From NCBI RefSeq assembly GCF_006757745.1, contig NZ_AP019741.1, forward strand, positions 1-64,000: a DNA stretch of 64,000 nucleotides, given 5' to 3'. Source of the DNA: Acinetobacter radioresistens DSM 6976 = NBRC 102413 = CIP 103788. GTDB lineage: Bacteria > Pseudomonadota > Gammaproteobacteria > Pseudomonadales > Moraxellaceae. Positions 26,382 through 34,163 of the stretch are shown here, in pieces (position 1 is the stretch's first letter; each line of letters begins with the position of its first letter). Position numbers and translations under genes: made by a program. Under the pieces are notes generated by a model that had not been told where the DNA came from, did not search any database, and saw only the letters and a list, made by a program, of their open reading frames with translations.

Positions 26382-27176
26382 TTAATATGCGATCCATGTA
26401 GGTTGAATCCACTTAATTGATTTCACCAACTTACCATCAGTTCTTTTTTCCTGATAAGTGTGCCAGTGGGCATTTCTCCATGAACCACTTAAAAACCGGT
26501 GTTGTTCTATCTTCTGCTCCAAGTGAAAGCCCATGTAATCAATGCCATCTTGGTTCAAAATATCTTGTTTATGTAAGTACTCATTAAGCACATAAAAAAG
26601 AACGTAAAAAACAAAGGCCACATTGCTCCATTCCGGATTTTCTTTGAAATCCTGAAATGGATTGAACTGCTCACCAGTCGGTAAGACGAATGAAAAATAT
26701 TTCCCATATCGCCCATCATTTGAAAATAAAGAGATGTTTAAGGAATATTGTTTTTTAAAACCATCATCTATGAAGTCTTTACAGAACATGATTCCATCAT
26801 AGTTCCCGAATTTCTGATTCACCAAAATGGCTTGTGATGGAAATGAAAATAAAAGCTCAGGACTGATATAGTCCAGTAAACTGCTTTTATAGATAAAATC
26901 CATAACTGTTTCAGAAACAACTACTGTCTTGGGATTCATTGACCAGATAAATAACGAATGCAGGAAATCATAGTTGCCGATCGGCAAGCCTAAGATTTCT
27001 TGATCTTGCTGAGCATTTACGCTGATCGAACGCTCATAATGAGGATATAAAACATAACTAGGGACAATGAAAGATTTATTATTATCAATAGCTTGCTCAA
27101 TTTTCCACAAGCTCACGAACTTATCGACATCTGGAACAAGTTTGTTTAAGTCTAAAATAGCTTTATGAATATTCAT
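26382..27176 (-). CDS. AcrVA2-like protein
   Basis: The last 32 residues (WRNAHWHTYQEKR...SIKWIQPTWIAY) follow the C-terminal pattern of the AcrVA2 family, where a histidine-rich RRGHWHxYW segment is followed by a K/R-V-x-W-x-P-x-x-V strand. The central part (about 60-200) has the same type of order: a strand-rich region, an aromatic EYLHKQD-type helix and an FVLPTGEQF turn comparable to FILSSGQSV in AcrVA2. AcrVA2 of Moraxella blocks type V-A CRISPR by acting on Cas12a mRNA during translation; related proteins are spread over plasmids of hosts without type V. The match is from memory of the family. Function here is unknown. The gene contains a copy of the 59.3-60.0 kb palindrome at 26975-26988. 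Confidence 0.55.
   Translation of the reverse strand: MNIHKAILDLNKLVPDVDKFVSLWKIEQAIDNNKSFIVPSYVLYPHYERSISVNAQQDQEILGLPIGNYDFLHSLFIWSMNPKTVVVSETVMDFIYKSSLLDYISPELLFSFPSQAILVNQKFGNYDGIMFCKDFIDDGFKKQYSLNISLFSNDGRYGKYFSFVLPTGEQFNPFQDFKENPEWSNVAFVFYVLFYVLNEYLHKQDILNQDGIDYMGFHLEQKIEQHRFLSGSWRNAHWHTYQEKRTDGKLVKSIKWIQPTWIAY
26971..26989. repeat. Outlying copy of the array palindrome inside the AcrVA2-like gene
   Basis: TAGTTGCCGATCGGCAAG at 26972-26989 matches 18 of 18 bases found around the 59.3-60.0 kb palindromes. It is translated here as GLPIGNY. Confidence 0.7.
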
Positions 27177-27474
27177 AAGATTATGAGGTCATTAACTCAA
27201 TTTAATTATAATAAATATTCTATTATATAAATACAATTGTTTTAATAATATTTAAGATAAATAAAATACTAAACAGCTTAATTATATATTAATGATATTT
27301 TTATTCATTGGCTTTTCGTTGCCCCCGTAGTTGAGATTAGGTCAAACCCAATCCCACTATCCGAAAAGTTAAGAATTTGACCATATCTGTAAAAACTTCG
27401 GAATTAAAAAGTAATATTTGCCTAACACTAAAACTTACTTTAAGATTGTTTTGAAGAATGTTTTTAGAAGATTC
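27177..27474. other. AT-rich spacer upstream of leader RNA copy 1
   Basis: About 300 bp without a gene. It contains the minus-strand promoter region of the AcrVA2-like gene (27177-27290) and the unmapped plus-strand promoter for the leader RNA. I see no clear consensus promoter. Confidence 0.4.
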
Positions 27475-27575
27475 TCATCAGACATTATCCAAACATTAAT
27501 TTTATATATGTACGGATAACTGATGAAAGCACTTTTGCCTTCTTCCGTTATCCGTACGCCAACGGAGTCACTACT
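27475..27575 (+). ncRNA. Structured leader RNA, copy 1 (candidate translational switch)
   Basis: Segment A (27475-27490) can pair with segment B (27514-27526): TCATCAG and TTATCC against GGATAACTGATGA with a 3-nt bulge. Segment B's GTACGGATAAC (27510-27520) can instead pair perfectly over 11 bp with segment C GTTATCCGTAC (27547-27557). Segment C overlaps TCCGTT (27544-27549), which can pair with AACGGA (61-66 of line, 27561-27566) holding the Shine-Dalgarno GGAG (27564-27567). The two states A:B and B:C exclude each other, so the second would free the ribosome site. A near-identical copy precedes the next gene. The ligand or trigger is unknown. Confidence 0.7.
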
Positions 27576-27770
27576 ATGCTATTTTTCTTGCTTTCAGAAT
27601 CAGATATTGCCAAATTTATTTGTCATGATTACAACAGCATTCCGGTTTCAAAACGCACTCAGTTTAACAGTTACGAAGCTGCTCAAAAAGCTAGAAAAGA
27701 TGATGCAAAACATCATCTTAAGATATTAAAACTTTTGAGAAATGGTAGTTATTCTATTATTGATCGATAA
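27576..27770 (+). CDS. Hypothetical 64-aa protein behind leader RNA copy 1
   Basis: The ATG lies 8 nt after GGAG at the end of the leader. The product (MLFFLLSESDIAKFICHDYN...) is small, with a basic central part (KRTQFNSYEAAQKARKDDAKHHLKILKLLRNG). No membrane segment of full length. Function unknown; the shared leader ties it to the 183-aa gene at 28040. A terminator follows. Confidence 0.65.
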   Translation: MLFFLLSESDIAKFICHDYNSIPVSKRTQFNSYEAAQKARKDDAKHHLKILKLLRNGSYSIIDR

Positions 27771-27811
27771 GTTCAGACAAAGCCTCAACCTCTTTGTTAA
27801 CCACTAATAAT

Positions 27812-27845
27812 AAGCCATTTAGAATTTTTTCTATTTGGCTTTTTT
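27812..27845 (+). terminator. Terminator after the 64-aa gene
   Basis: AAGCCA and TGGCTT with partly pairing TTTAG/CTATT inner bases, followed by T6. Confidence 0.6.
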
Positions 27846-27932
27846 CATTTCTGCCTCATCTTTAAACATTTGCAGAATAATAAAAGTTCCATTAAGATTG
27901 GAATTGAAGAACACATACTCTTTTTGTGATTT

Positions 27933-28039
27933 TCATCAGATTCTATCCATACAATTAAATTTTTTAAATATTTGTACGGATAGCTGATGATCGCACAATT
28001 TGCGTTCTTCCGTTATCCGTACGCCAACGGAGTTCTACC
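27933..28039 (+). ncRNA. Structured leader RNA, copy 2
   Basis: Same plan as copy 1. Segment A is TCATCAG-ATT-CTATCC (27933-27948), segment B is GTACGGATAGC followed by TGATGA (27974-27990), segment C is GTTATCCGTAC (28012-28022), and AACGGAG (28026-28032) carries the ribosome site. Relative to copy 1 the A:B helix has a compensatory change (T-A to C-G), while the B:C helix keeps pairing through a G-T wobble. A small apical stem CGCA/TGCG lies inside the B:C loop (GCA/TGC in copy 1). Confidence 0.72.
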
Positions 28040-28591
28040 ATGCAAAAGCTTAATGCTTCTAAAACTGTTAACACGCAATCTGTTATTAATCTTATTAATG
28101 GCGGTATCTGCTTCCCTAAAATGAAAAACGTTTTTGTTATTAATGAGCATACTTCTTGCCCAGATCACAACAAAAGCCTTCAAGTTTACAAGGACTTAAA
28201 TGCGTTGTATTTCGCATTACAGTTTAAAGGTAAAAAGAGAACTTGTGCAGCTTGTACAGTTACTCAATTTGCCTCTGTAGATAAACGCTCACCGATCAAT
28301 ACCATTCGCCTTTCAAGAGATGGCAGCGAAGTTTATACGCAAAGTCTTTTTGCTTATAACAAAGAGTTTAACGTTTCTGTACGTCAAACTGCTAAGCTTC
28401 CCTCTTTTGATGAAAGTGGTCTTACTCAAGCAGAATACAATTTGCTTGTTGATTGGGTTAAGTTCAGAACTGATTCTCAACCTTCAAATCTCGTTCATAA
28501 ACGTGGTTTGGGTATTGTTAAAATCAACTCTGTGCTTAAGCTTGCTGAGTCATATCTCGCTTACGAAATAAGTGCTAAAGACATTTATTAA
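28040..28591 (+). CDS. Hypothetical 183-aa protein behind leader RNA copy 2
   Basis: The ATG lies 7 nt after GGAG of the leader. The protein is soluble. It contains SCPDHN near residue 39 and TCAACT near 71, which together could form a Cys/His metal site. The C-terminal part (ESGLTQAEYNLLVDWVKFRT and VKINSVLKLAESYLAYE) is helical. No family recognised. Terminator directly downstream. Confidence 0.7.
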   Translation: MQKLNASKTVNTQSVINLINGGICFPKMKNVFVINEHTSCPDHNKSLQVYKDLNALYFALQFKGKKRTCAACTVTQFASVDKRSPINTIRLSRDGSEVYTQSLFAYNKEFNVSVRQTAKLPSFDESGLTQAEYNLLVDWVKFRTDSQPSNLVHKRGLGIVKINSVLKLAESYLAYEISAKDIY

Positions 28592-28604
28592 TTTTCTGAC
28601 AAGA

Positions 28605-28635
28605 AAGCCTCTTAGTTTACTAATTGGCTTTTTTT
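28605..28635 (+). terminator. Terminator after the 183-aa gene
   Basis: AAGCC...GGCTT outer stem with the inner pair TTAGT/ACTAA, followed by T-rich DNA. Confidence 0.65.
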
Positions 28636-28639
28636 ATTT

Positions 28640-28669
28640 AAAAAAAAGCACCATAACTCTTATAGTGCT
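28640..28669 (-). terminator. Terminator of the DUF4116-like gene
   Basis: On the minus strand AGCAC...GTGCT (stem extended by TATA/TATG) is followed by T7. Confidence 0.75.
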
Positions 28670-28699
28670 AAAAGCTTAAAACCAATAATTTTTGAAAGT

Positions 28700-30148
28700 T
28701 TAAATTACCTCGTTCACTTCTTTTGATTCCACTTCGATCAACCCAAGCTTTTCAGCTTTAGCAATCAATCTTCGGTTTTCTCTCAATTGAATTGGTACAA
28801 AATCCCACAGAGATTTATCCTTCTCAATAGCCATTAGGCATTGTTCTACCGTTCGTGAATCAACCGGAATTAATTTTAGAACCATTGGTAGCTGCTTTAG
28901 AGCAATAAGAAACAATTCATTAGATTGCATTTTTTTAGGGATGTAATAGATTGCATGGGGATTTTGCATCACAGCCTTACGGCAGATCACCTCATCTACT
29001 ACCGACTCAGGCACAAACTCAATAGCTTCTCCATTTTGCTCTACAGCCATCATCGGTATTTCATCGTCACGATACGGTGTAGGAACATATTTCAAAGCAA
29101 GACCATTATTTGTAATGGCAGTTTTATATAGTTCATCAGTTTTTAAAGCACTAGGAACAGCGCCCAAAGCCATCCCATTTGCTGAAACCGCTTCTAAACA
29201 TAAACTTTTTGTTCTGAATCTGGCAGGAATTGCATAGAGCGACATCGGATTGCAAGAAATCAGTCGGTGGTTAAGGTTCGAGTTAAAGATGTTCTCTGGT
29301 ACATGGTATAGAGTTTCGTACTTGTGGATGTGGGGGGCAATATTAAATACAATTTCAGATGTAATTCGATCATAAGGAACCAAATTAAAAGCCGCTTCGT
29401 CTTTCAAAACGGCAGCTACTACCAAATCATTGTCATATTGGTCCGAAGCCAATAGCTTAAGTATGTTTTGAACTTCACCTTTTGAACAAAGCCTAATTGC
29501 TTTTGCTATTAAAGAGCGATTAATAAGGGCCGAAGGGAAGTTTAAAATCTCTTTATAGTTTTTATCAAATGCCTCATGACAGATTTCTTCTGTTCGCCAA
29601 CTCTCAGGTAGGCAGTCGAGCGTAAACAAAGGAGAATCCATTGCTACGTGACATAATTCATAATCACAAGAATTGAAAGATAAAGTACTTAATATCTTGG
29701 GATTTAGTAAGCACAACTTTTTCAGATAATCCCTATCATTCAGCAATTGATCAGGAACGTACCTAATGTTCTCATGGTCATATTTTACGAATGCTTCGCA
29801 CACAAACGCCGTCTTGTACTGATCAGATACTAATTTAAGGAATGGCTCTTTTAAATTGAGGCTTACCCATGATGTACGTTCTTGAGGTATTTCAAGCAGA
29901 TTAGTATTTTTAAGTTGGCAAGCCGCTAGACAAATAATATTGTCGAGCTTTACTAGAGGAATATTAGATAACTCTCCTTGAGCTGTAACTATAAAATTAA
30001 GAACAATATTTTGCGTAACAAATATTTCAGGAATCTCGGAAATATCAATTTTCCCCAATTCGATGTCCCTGATGATGTCTTGTTCAATCCCTCTGATTTT
30101 TTGAAATAGACCCGTATAAGTCAAATCCATAAGAGATACCAAATCCAA
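28700..30148 (-). CDS. DUF4116-like repeat protein
   Basis: The 482-aa protein is built of about 25-35-residue repeats of the type 'C.eAv..ng.aL..vP..l++...y..A', for example KSLCLEAVSANGMALGAVPSALKTDELYKTAI and its neighbours from about residue 330 to 450. This pattern is that of DUF4116 (PF13475) helical repeats, known from many protist-associated bacteria and plasmids, with no defined function. No signal peptide. Its gene stands alone between terminator 28640 and an AT-rich divergent promoter region shared with the gene at 30234. Confidence 0.7.
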   Translation of the reverse strand: MDLVSLMDLTYTGLFQKIRGIEQDIIRDIELGKIDISEIPEIFVTQNIVLNFIVTAQGELSNIPLVKLDNIICLAACQLKNTNLLEIPQERTSWVSLNLKEPFLKLVSDQYKTAFVCEAFVKYDHENIRYVPDQLLNDRDYLKKLCLLNPKILSTLSFNSCDYELCHVAMDSPLFTLDCLPESWRTEEICHEAFDKNYKEILNFPSALINRSLIAKAIRLCSKGEVQNILKLLASDQYDNDLVVAAVLKDEAAFNLVPYDRITSEIVFNIAPHIHKYETLYHVPENIFNSNLNHRLISCNPMSLYAIPARFRTKSLCLEAVSANGMALGAVPSALKTDELYKTAITNNGLALKYVPTPYRDDEIPMMAVEQNGEAIEFVPESVVDEVICRKAVMQNPHAIYYIPKKMQSNELFLIALKQLPMVLKLIPVDSRTVEQCLMAIEKDKSLWDFVPIQLRENRRLIAKAEKLGLIEVESKEVNEVI

Positions 30149-30233
30149 TTGAATAGTTGGTAAATATTATACAAAATTATTATAAATACACATATAATAA
30201 ATCAAATATTTTATTATCAATGGATATAATATT

Positions 30234-30632
30234 ATGAAAATATTAAACCATAAGATTATTCTTTCAACTACACTTCTCTTGAGTTCGTCACTATTTATAG
30301 GATCGATTAATGCACGAGAGTTCATCCCTCCAAACCAAGCTTTTAAACCATCTCAACAAGGCAATATAATCACTATTGAGATTGCAGATGGATACTACCT
30401 TTACCAAAGCAAAATCACTGCACAGAGTTCATCAGGGCCAGTAGAATTCATTTTTTTGAATAAACCTATTGCCAAGAAGTTCCCAAATCAAGGAACTCAT
30501 TCGGTTTACCTCGATAAAGCCAAAATAAAAGTAAATGGTAATACACGGAAACCTATTACACTTCGCTATCAAGGATGCAGTTCTCAAGGTTTATGCTACC
30601 CTCCACAGCAGATCACACTTAAGGCAATGTAG
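30234..30632 (+). CDS. Stand-alone DsbD N-terminal (alpha) domain protein
   Basis: After a signal peptide (ending ...IGSINA) the 132-aa protein has the DsbD-alpha signature: FIPPNQAF at the start of the mature protein, GYYLYQSKI, and YQGCSSQGLCYPP near the C-terminus, with the two redox cysteines. In DsbD this domain passes electrons from the membrane part to DsbC and other periplasmic partners. Here the other DsbD domains are absent. A DsbC homologue is encoded at 49442-50176, so they could be partners in pilus-protein folding. It is followed 3 nt later by the membrane peptidase gene. Confidence 0.85.
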   Translation: MKILNHKIILSTTLLLSSSLFIGSINAREFIPPNQAFKPSQQGNIITIEIADGYYLYQSKITAQSSSGPVEFIFLNKPIAKKFPNQGTHSVYLDKAKIKVNGNTRKPITLRYQGCSSQGLCYPPQQITLKAM

Positions 30633-30635
30633 TTA

Positions 30636-31766
30636 ATGCGTTCAATCTTAAGTCGTGTCATTGAGATAATGGCACTCTACGCTCTCATATACTTTTTCTG
30701 CTATTACTTATCTATTACGATTTCTTCATCTCTCTGGTTAATTACTGGCATTGCGATTTGGTTAACATTAGGTCATAAAATTAAATCACGATTAAAATAT
30801 CGCGGAATATTCTCAAGTTGGTATGCTCCATTCACTATTTTTAATGAACGTGTTTTGGGTTTAGGACTGATATTGATTACGATATACGGCTTCATATCGC
30901 TCGAACCTCTATTTGTAAAAAATATTTTTTATTGCGTATCAATAGCCGCAGCTATTCATTTTATTTCCACATTATTTTTAGAAAGATATAATAAACGACC
31001 ATTTATAAAAACCATAATTTTAACTTCTACAATTGAAAGTTATTTTATTACCTATCTTTTTTTGGACTTTATACAAGTAAATATCACTCTTGAAAATATA
31101 ATTTCTGGATTATTATTGGTTTTATTCATTAATGTAATTATTACTCAGTGCAATTACTACTTCTTAAGAAATTTCATTTTTTATCAAAAGTTAATTGTTG
31201 AATCAGATAACAGCCTCTCATATAACCAGAAATTAAATATCGCCGTACATGAAACCTCCCATTTATTAATGTATGTATTTTTTAAAGAGTTACCACATGA
31301 TATTCAAATCCTATTATTTAAAGAAGCTAAAGCAGTAAACCCAGAAGCTCAAGGCTTAGTAGTAGCACGAGTCCCAATGTACAACACCAAAGAATTCTTA
31401 GAATGGCGAATGATGCTTTCTATTTCTGGTATACGTGGTGAACTACTAATATTTAACAACCATAGCCACGGATCGGAATCAGACTTCCAACAGTGGCGTA
31501 GTCTGGCTCATTTATATCTGTTAAATTTCAGACAGGACTATACAAGTCAGCCAGTGACCGCAAGCCAAATGAGTCATAATAAAGCGTTAGAAACAGCACT
31601 GTACGAAAGACAGCTTTATATAATTGATAAATTCCTTAAAAAAAATAAAAGCCTACTGATCAAAATATCAAAGCAAGCTTTGGTCTATAACAAACTAGAT
31701 TACTTACAGATTTACCCTCACTTTAAATATATTAAGCGTATTAATGAAATGCCAATAGAACATTAA
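30636..31766 (+). CDS. Membrane M41-like (FtsH-type) metallopeptidase without AAA domain
   Basis: Several N-terminal membrane segments (about six, residues 1-185) precede a peptidase domain. It has HETSH at 205-209 in the setting NIAVHETSHLLMYVF, and then SISGIRGELLIFNNHSHGSESDFQQW, whose layout parallels the FtsH stretch GGRAAEELVFGEVTTGAENDL; Asp283 is the likely third zinc ligand. The AAA ATPase part of FtsH is missing, so this would be an ATP-independent relative. Co-transcribed with the DsbD-alpha gene (3-nt gap). Substrate unknown; membrane or periplasmic quality control is a guess. Confidence 0.75.
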   Translation: MRSILSRVIEIMALYALIYFFCYYLSITISSSLWLITGIAIWLTLGHKIKSRLKYRGIFSSWYAPFTIFNERVLGLGLILITIYGFISLEPLFVKNIFYCVSIAAAIHFISTLFLERYNKRPFIKTIILTSTIESYFITYLFLDFIQVNITLENIISGLLLVLFINVIITQCNYYFLRNFIFYQKLIVESDNSLSYNQKLNIAVHETSHLLMYVFFKELPHDIQILLFKEAKAVNPEAQGLVVARVPMYNTKEFLEWRMMLSISGIRGELLIFNNHSHGSESDFQQWRSLAHLYLLNFRQDYTSQPVTASQMSHNKALETALYERQLYIIDKFLKKNKSLLIKISKQALVYNKLDYLQIYPHFKYIKRINEMPIEH

Positions 31767-31769
31767 TGC

Positions 31770-32030
31770 CTATTCTCTTTTTGATGTATTTTTAATTTGT
31801 GCTTCATCCTGTATCACACTAAATAAATATGCGCCTAACATTACTAATGTACCAATTGCAAATGATATAAGGACTAAAACACTTATATAGGAAAAGTTAT
31901 TCGTATTGAAGAAATGAGAGATCAATAAACTATATACGATCATTAGAAAAGGAAACAATACAAAGATAATTAGGTTCTTAGTGAATGACAATTTTTGTAG
32001 CTCTTTCTGAAAATCACCATGATCATCCAT
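31770..32030 (-). CDS. Small two-TM membrane protein (86 aa)
   Basis: From ATG 32030 (MDDHGDFQKELQKLS), with GGAGAAGG 3-10 nt upstream. Two membrane helices (about 18-40 and 50-72) separate short charged ends. The longer frame to 32087 has no ribosome site. Function unknown; it converges on the M41-like gene. Confidence 0.6.
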   Translation of the reverse strand: MDDHGDFQKELQKLSFTKNLIIFVLFPFLMIVYSLLISHFFNTNNFSYISVLVLISFAIGTLVMLGAYLFSVIQDEAQIKNTSKRE

Positions 32031-32210
32031 AACCTTCTCCAAAATAAGATTAATCCACATATATAATAGGTTCTTAAAATAAAACATTTGTTTAATGTTT
32101 GTGGTTTTATTATAAATATATGCGAATATTTGGAGTATTAATAATAATCATTTTAATGTTGATCACGTACTTATGCTTGCTATCACCTCTGCGATCTAAA
32201 TTTAAAAAAA

Positions 32211-32837
32211 TCAAATAACAATTTTTGCTACTGGACAAATACGATTGGTTCTTGAAAAACCATAGCCATCTGGCTTGCTGTATTGCGCTGCTTTCATCGG
32301 GGCCATAGGGACCACTTTGTAGTAATAACGGATCAAACGTTTACTTCCATTCATGCTTGAACTTGGCATCAAATAAATAAAATTACAGTCGGGCGATTGC
32401 TCTAGTATTTCCTTTTTGATCTCCACCGAAGTTGACTGCTTTTTAACTGTAGGCATCCTTACTCGCATGTAAGCACAATAATGCTCACAATCCTCTGGAA
32501 CCATAATCACATCACTAATAGCAAAGTAATGAATGAAATACTCTGTGGTAAGCACTATGGAACGAATATGCTCTAACGCCGTTTTCTTTTTCGTATACAC
32601 ACGGATTTTTGATTGAATATTTTGAGTAGCCTCGCTATCGAAGTGATGTTCTGTTTCCAAAATAGCGACTGCATATCCCCCTGCACTTTTTTTCTTTGCA
32701 ATCTGATGCAATGAATTAATCCCGATTGAGATCGATCTTCTATAAATATCAGCAACTTTACTCGGATTAGCTTTAATTTTTTTCCCAAGCTTACTGGCAT
32801 TAAGATTCAGCTCAAAATAATGATTATAAATCGTCAT
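32211..32837 (-). CDS. Cas6f/Csy4-like endoribonuclease homologue
   Basis: The 208-aa protein follows the order of Cas6f (Csy4): N-terminal strand NHYFELNL, a helix ending SLHQIAKKK, whose His44 lines up with catalytic His29 of Pseudomonas Csy4 (KLHQAL), then a basic strand KIRVYTKKKTALEH (compare LRLHG/..), YFAISDVIMVPEDCEHYCAYMRVR (compare the V..VP..x..Y..V.RV segment), NFIYLMPSSS (159-161 serines near the catalytic Ser), and a C-terminal YGFSRTNRICPVAKI like YGLS...IPWF. It is the last gene of an operon with two unknown genes and no Cas1, Cas3 or Csy1-3. The match is by eye. Confidence 0.7.
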   Translation of the reverse strand: MTIYNHYFELNLNASKLGKKIKANPSKVADIYRRSISIGINSLHQIAKKKSAGGYAVAILETEHHFDSEATQNIQSKIRVYTKKKTALEHIRSIVLTTEYFIHYFAISDVIMVPEDCEHYCAYMRVRMPTVKKQSTSVEIKKEILEQSPDCNFIYLMPSSSMNGSKRLIRYYYKVVPMAPMKAAQYSKPDGYGFSRTNRICPVAKIVI

Positions 32838-33269
32838 TTACTTCAACCAGTTCACGTTTTGAGATTCATCCACGATTAGCACATGATCCAGAGTTAAATT
32901 TTCAATAATTTTATGAATAACTGCATCAGAGAATCCACCTTCTGCTTGACCTATATGCTTAATAAAATTCTGCAATTTCAATAAAGTCTTGGGCTTTTGA
33001 ATCAGGATATTTTTCTTAATCACTCCGAACTTCACTGTACGCTTAGTTAGAGTGAGAAATTCCGACTGTAAAGGTATTGCAACAGGAGATTGGCTTGCAG
33101 CTTTAGAACTGTCATTTTCGCGTTCTAAGACATCATTACCTAACTTTACAGGTATATCTACACGATTCTCTTTTTCGAGCAGCTTAATCAGATAAGCTTT
33201 TTCTTTTTCATTTAAAGCATGATTAATATACTCATAAAGAGCATCAATATGTTTCATAACAATTTTCAT
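32838..33269 (-). CDS. Hypothetical 143-aa protein with C-terminal winged-helix-like region
   Basis: The N-terminal 40 residues are charged and helical; a central linker is rich in S, A and P; the C-terminal 50 residues (KPKTLLKLQNFIKHI...DAVIHKIIENLTLDHVLIVDESQNVNW) resemble the small winged-helix module that follows NYN/PIN-type domains in other proteins. DNA or RNA binding is a guess. It ends exactly where the Cas6f-like gene starts (stop and start adjacent) and lies 19 nt after the 265-aa gene. Confidence 0.6.
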   Translation of the reverse strand: MKIVMKHIDALYEYINHALNEKEKAYLIKLLEKENRVDIPVKLGNDVLERENDSSKAASQSPVAIPLQSEFLTLTKRTVKFGVIKKNILIQKPKTLLKLQNFIKHIGQAEGGFSDAVIHKIIENLTLDHVLIVDESQNVNWLK

Positions 33270-33288
33270 TTCTCTTAAACAGATGATC

Positions 33289-34086
33289 TTAAAATGGGAG
33301 GTTCAAAAAATCCAAAAGGCCACCCGAACTCTCGTAATTATAAAAGTCAAAACTCTCATTCCAGATCGAAGGTGAATCAAGAACATGCTCATATTCCATT
33401 AAAAACTTAGAAGATGAAAACTCATCATCCAAATCTACGTGCATTTCAACTTGTTTGCTTCGTGACTCATACAAGGATTTAAATCTTAATTTATCTCTAT
33501 AACCTTCTACGTGAGCCAAAGCATTAAATACCAGTAATTCAAACGCCTTACATGATATTGAAACTCGCTCGGACGACCCGAACTCGTCTTTCATAGTGAT
33601 ATGCTTTCTAAGAGCGGGATGAAATGAACAATACTGATGAACGAACTTCATCTCACGATCATCTAAGAACTCACCAAACCCGATCAGATCAAAACTTTTT
33701 GAGATTCTGGCTATCTTATTAACTACAGCAAAAAAATACGGATTGTATGGCGCTACCCCGCCGGTAGAGTCTATGCGAGAAACTGGAACCTTGAAAGTAA
33801 CATGCGTCCTTTCAAGCTGCACAGCTTCCCATCCTAAATATAGCTCTTGAAGTTCAATGGAATTTTTACCAGAGATAGTCAGACCATCAGTAAAAGAAAA
33901 TACACCATTAAAGACGTTTTCATTTTCTAAACTGATTGAGGCGCTTTTAAATTGTGGGCTTAACCCACGCAAATTATAATTCGTATTATCAACGGTTAAG
34001 TTAATAATTTCACCCACACTTGAAATACTTAACTTGTTTTTTAAAGCTATTTGAATGTGTTTGTCATTTTCAATAAATTCAAGCAT
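33289..34086 (-). CDS. Hypothetical 265-aa protein, first gene of the Cas6f-like operon
   Basis: A soluble, mostly strand-rich protein (ISISLENENVFNGVFSFTDGLTISGKN; QLERTHVTFKVPVSR) with an acidic, aromatic C-terminal tail (EHVLDSPSIWNESFDFYNYES). No recognised family; I specifically considered Csy1-Csy3 and found no match. The promoter at 34114-34142 carries the shared operator motif. Confidence 0.65.
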   Translation of the reverse strand: MLEFIENDKHIQIALKNKLSISSVGEIINLTVDNTNYNLRGLSPQFKSASISLENENVFNGVFSFTDGLTISGKNSIELQELYLGWEAVQLERTHVTFKVPVSRIDSTGGVAPYNPYFFAVVNKIARISKSFDLIGFGEFLDDREMKFVHQYCSFHPALRKHITMKDEFGSSERVSISCKAFELLVFNALAHVEGYRDKLRFKSLYESRSKQVEMHVDLDDEFSSSKFLMEYEHVLDSPSIWNESFDFYNYESSGGLLDFLNLPF

Positions 34087-34113
34087 ATAAATACCGCCGT
34101 TGCAATATATTGA

Positions 34114-34142
34114 AATTTACACCATATACCGCATATATGCAA
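34114..34142 (-). promoter_or_regulatory. Promoter of the Cas6f-like operon with shared motif
   Basis: -35 TTGCAT (34137-34142), 17-bp spacer with ATATGCGGTATAT, -10 TAAATT (34114-34119). Confidence 0.7.
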
Positions 34143-34163
34143 CAAAAAATAATATTTTGCTAC

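Noticed and set aside
27523..27729. Plus-strand frame starting inside leader RNA copy 1 as a leader peptide
   Set aside because: The matching frame in copy 2 starts with different residues and lies in another register relative to the ribosome site, so the RNA and not a peptide is conserved.
33289..34086. 265-aa protein as a Csy1, Csy2 or Csy3 homologue because of the Cas6f-like neighbour
   Set aside because: No recognisable motif of these proteins was found.
34124..34142. TTGCAT...TATAT of the shared motif read as -35 and -10
   Set aside because: The spacing would be only 8 bp; the true -10 lies further downstream at 17 bp, leaving the motif as spacer.
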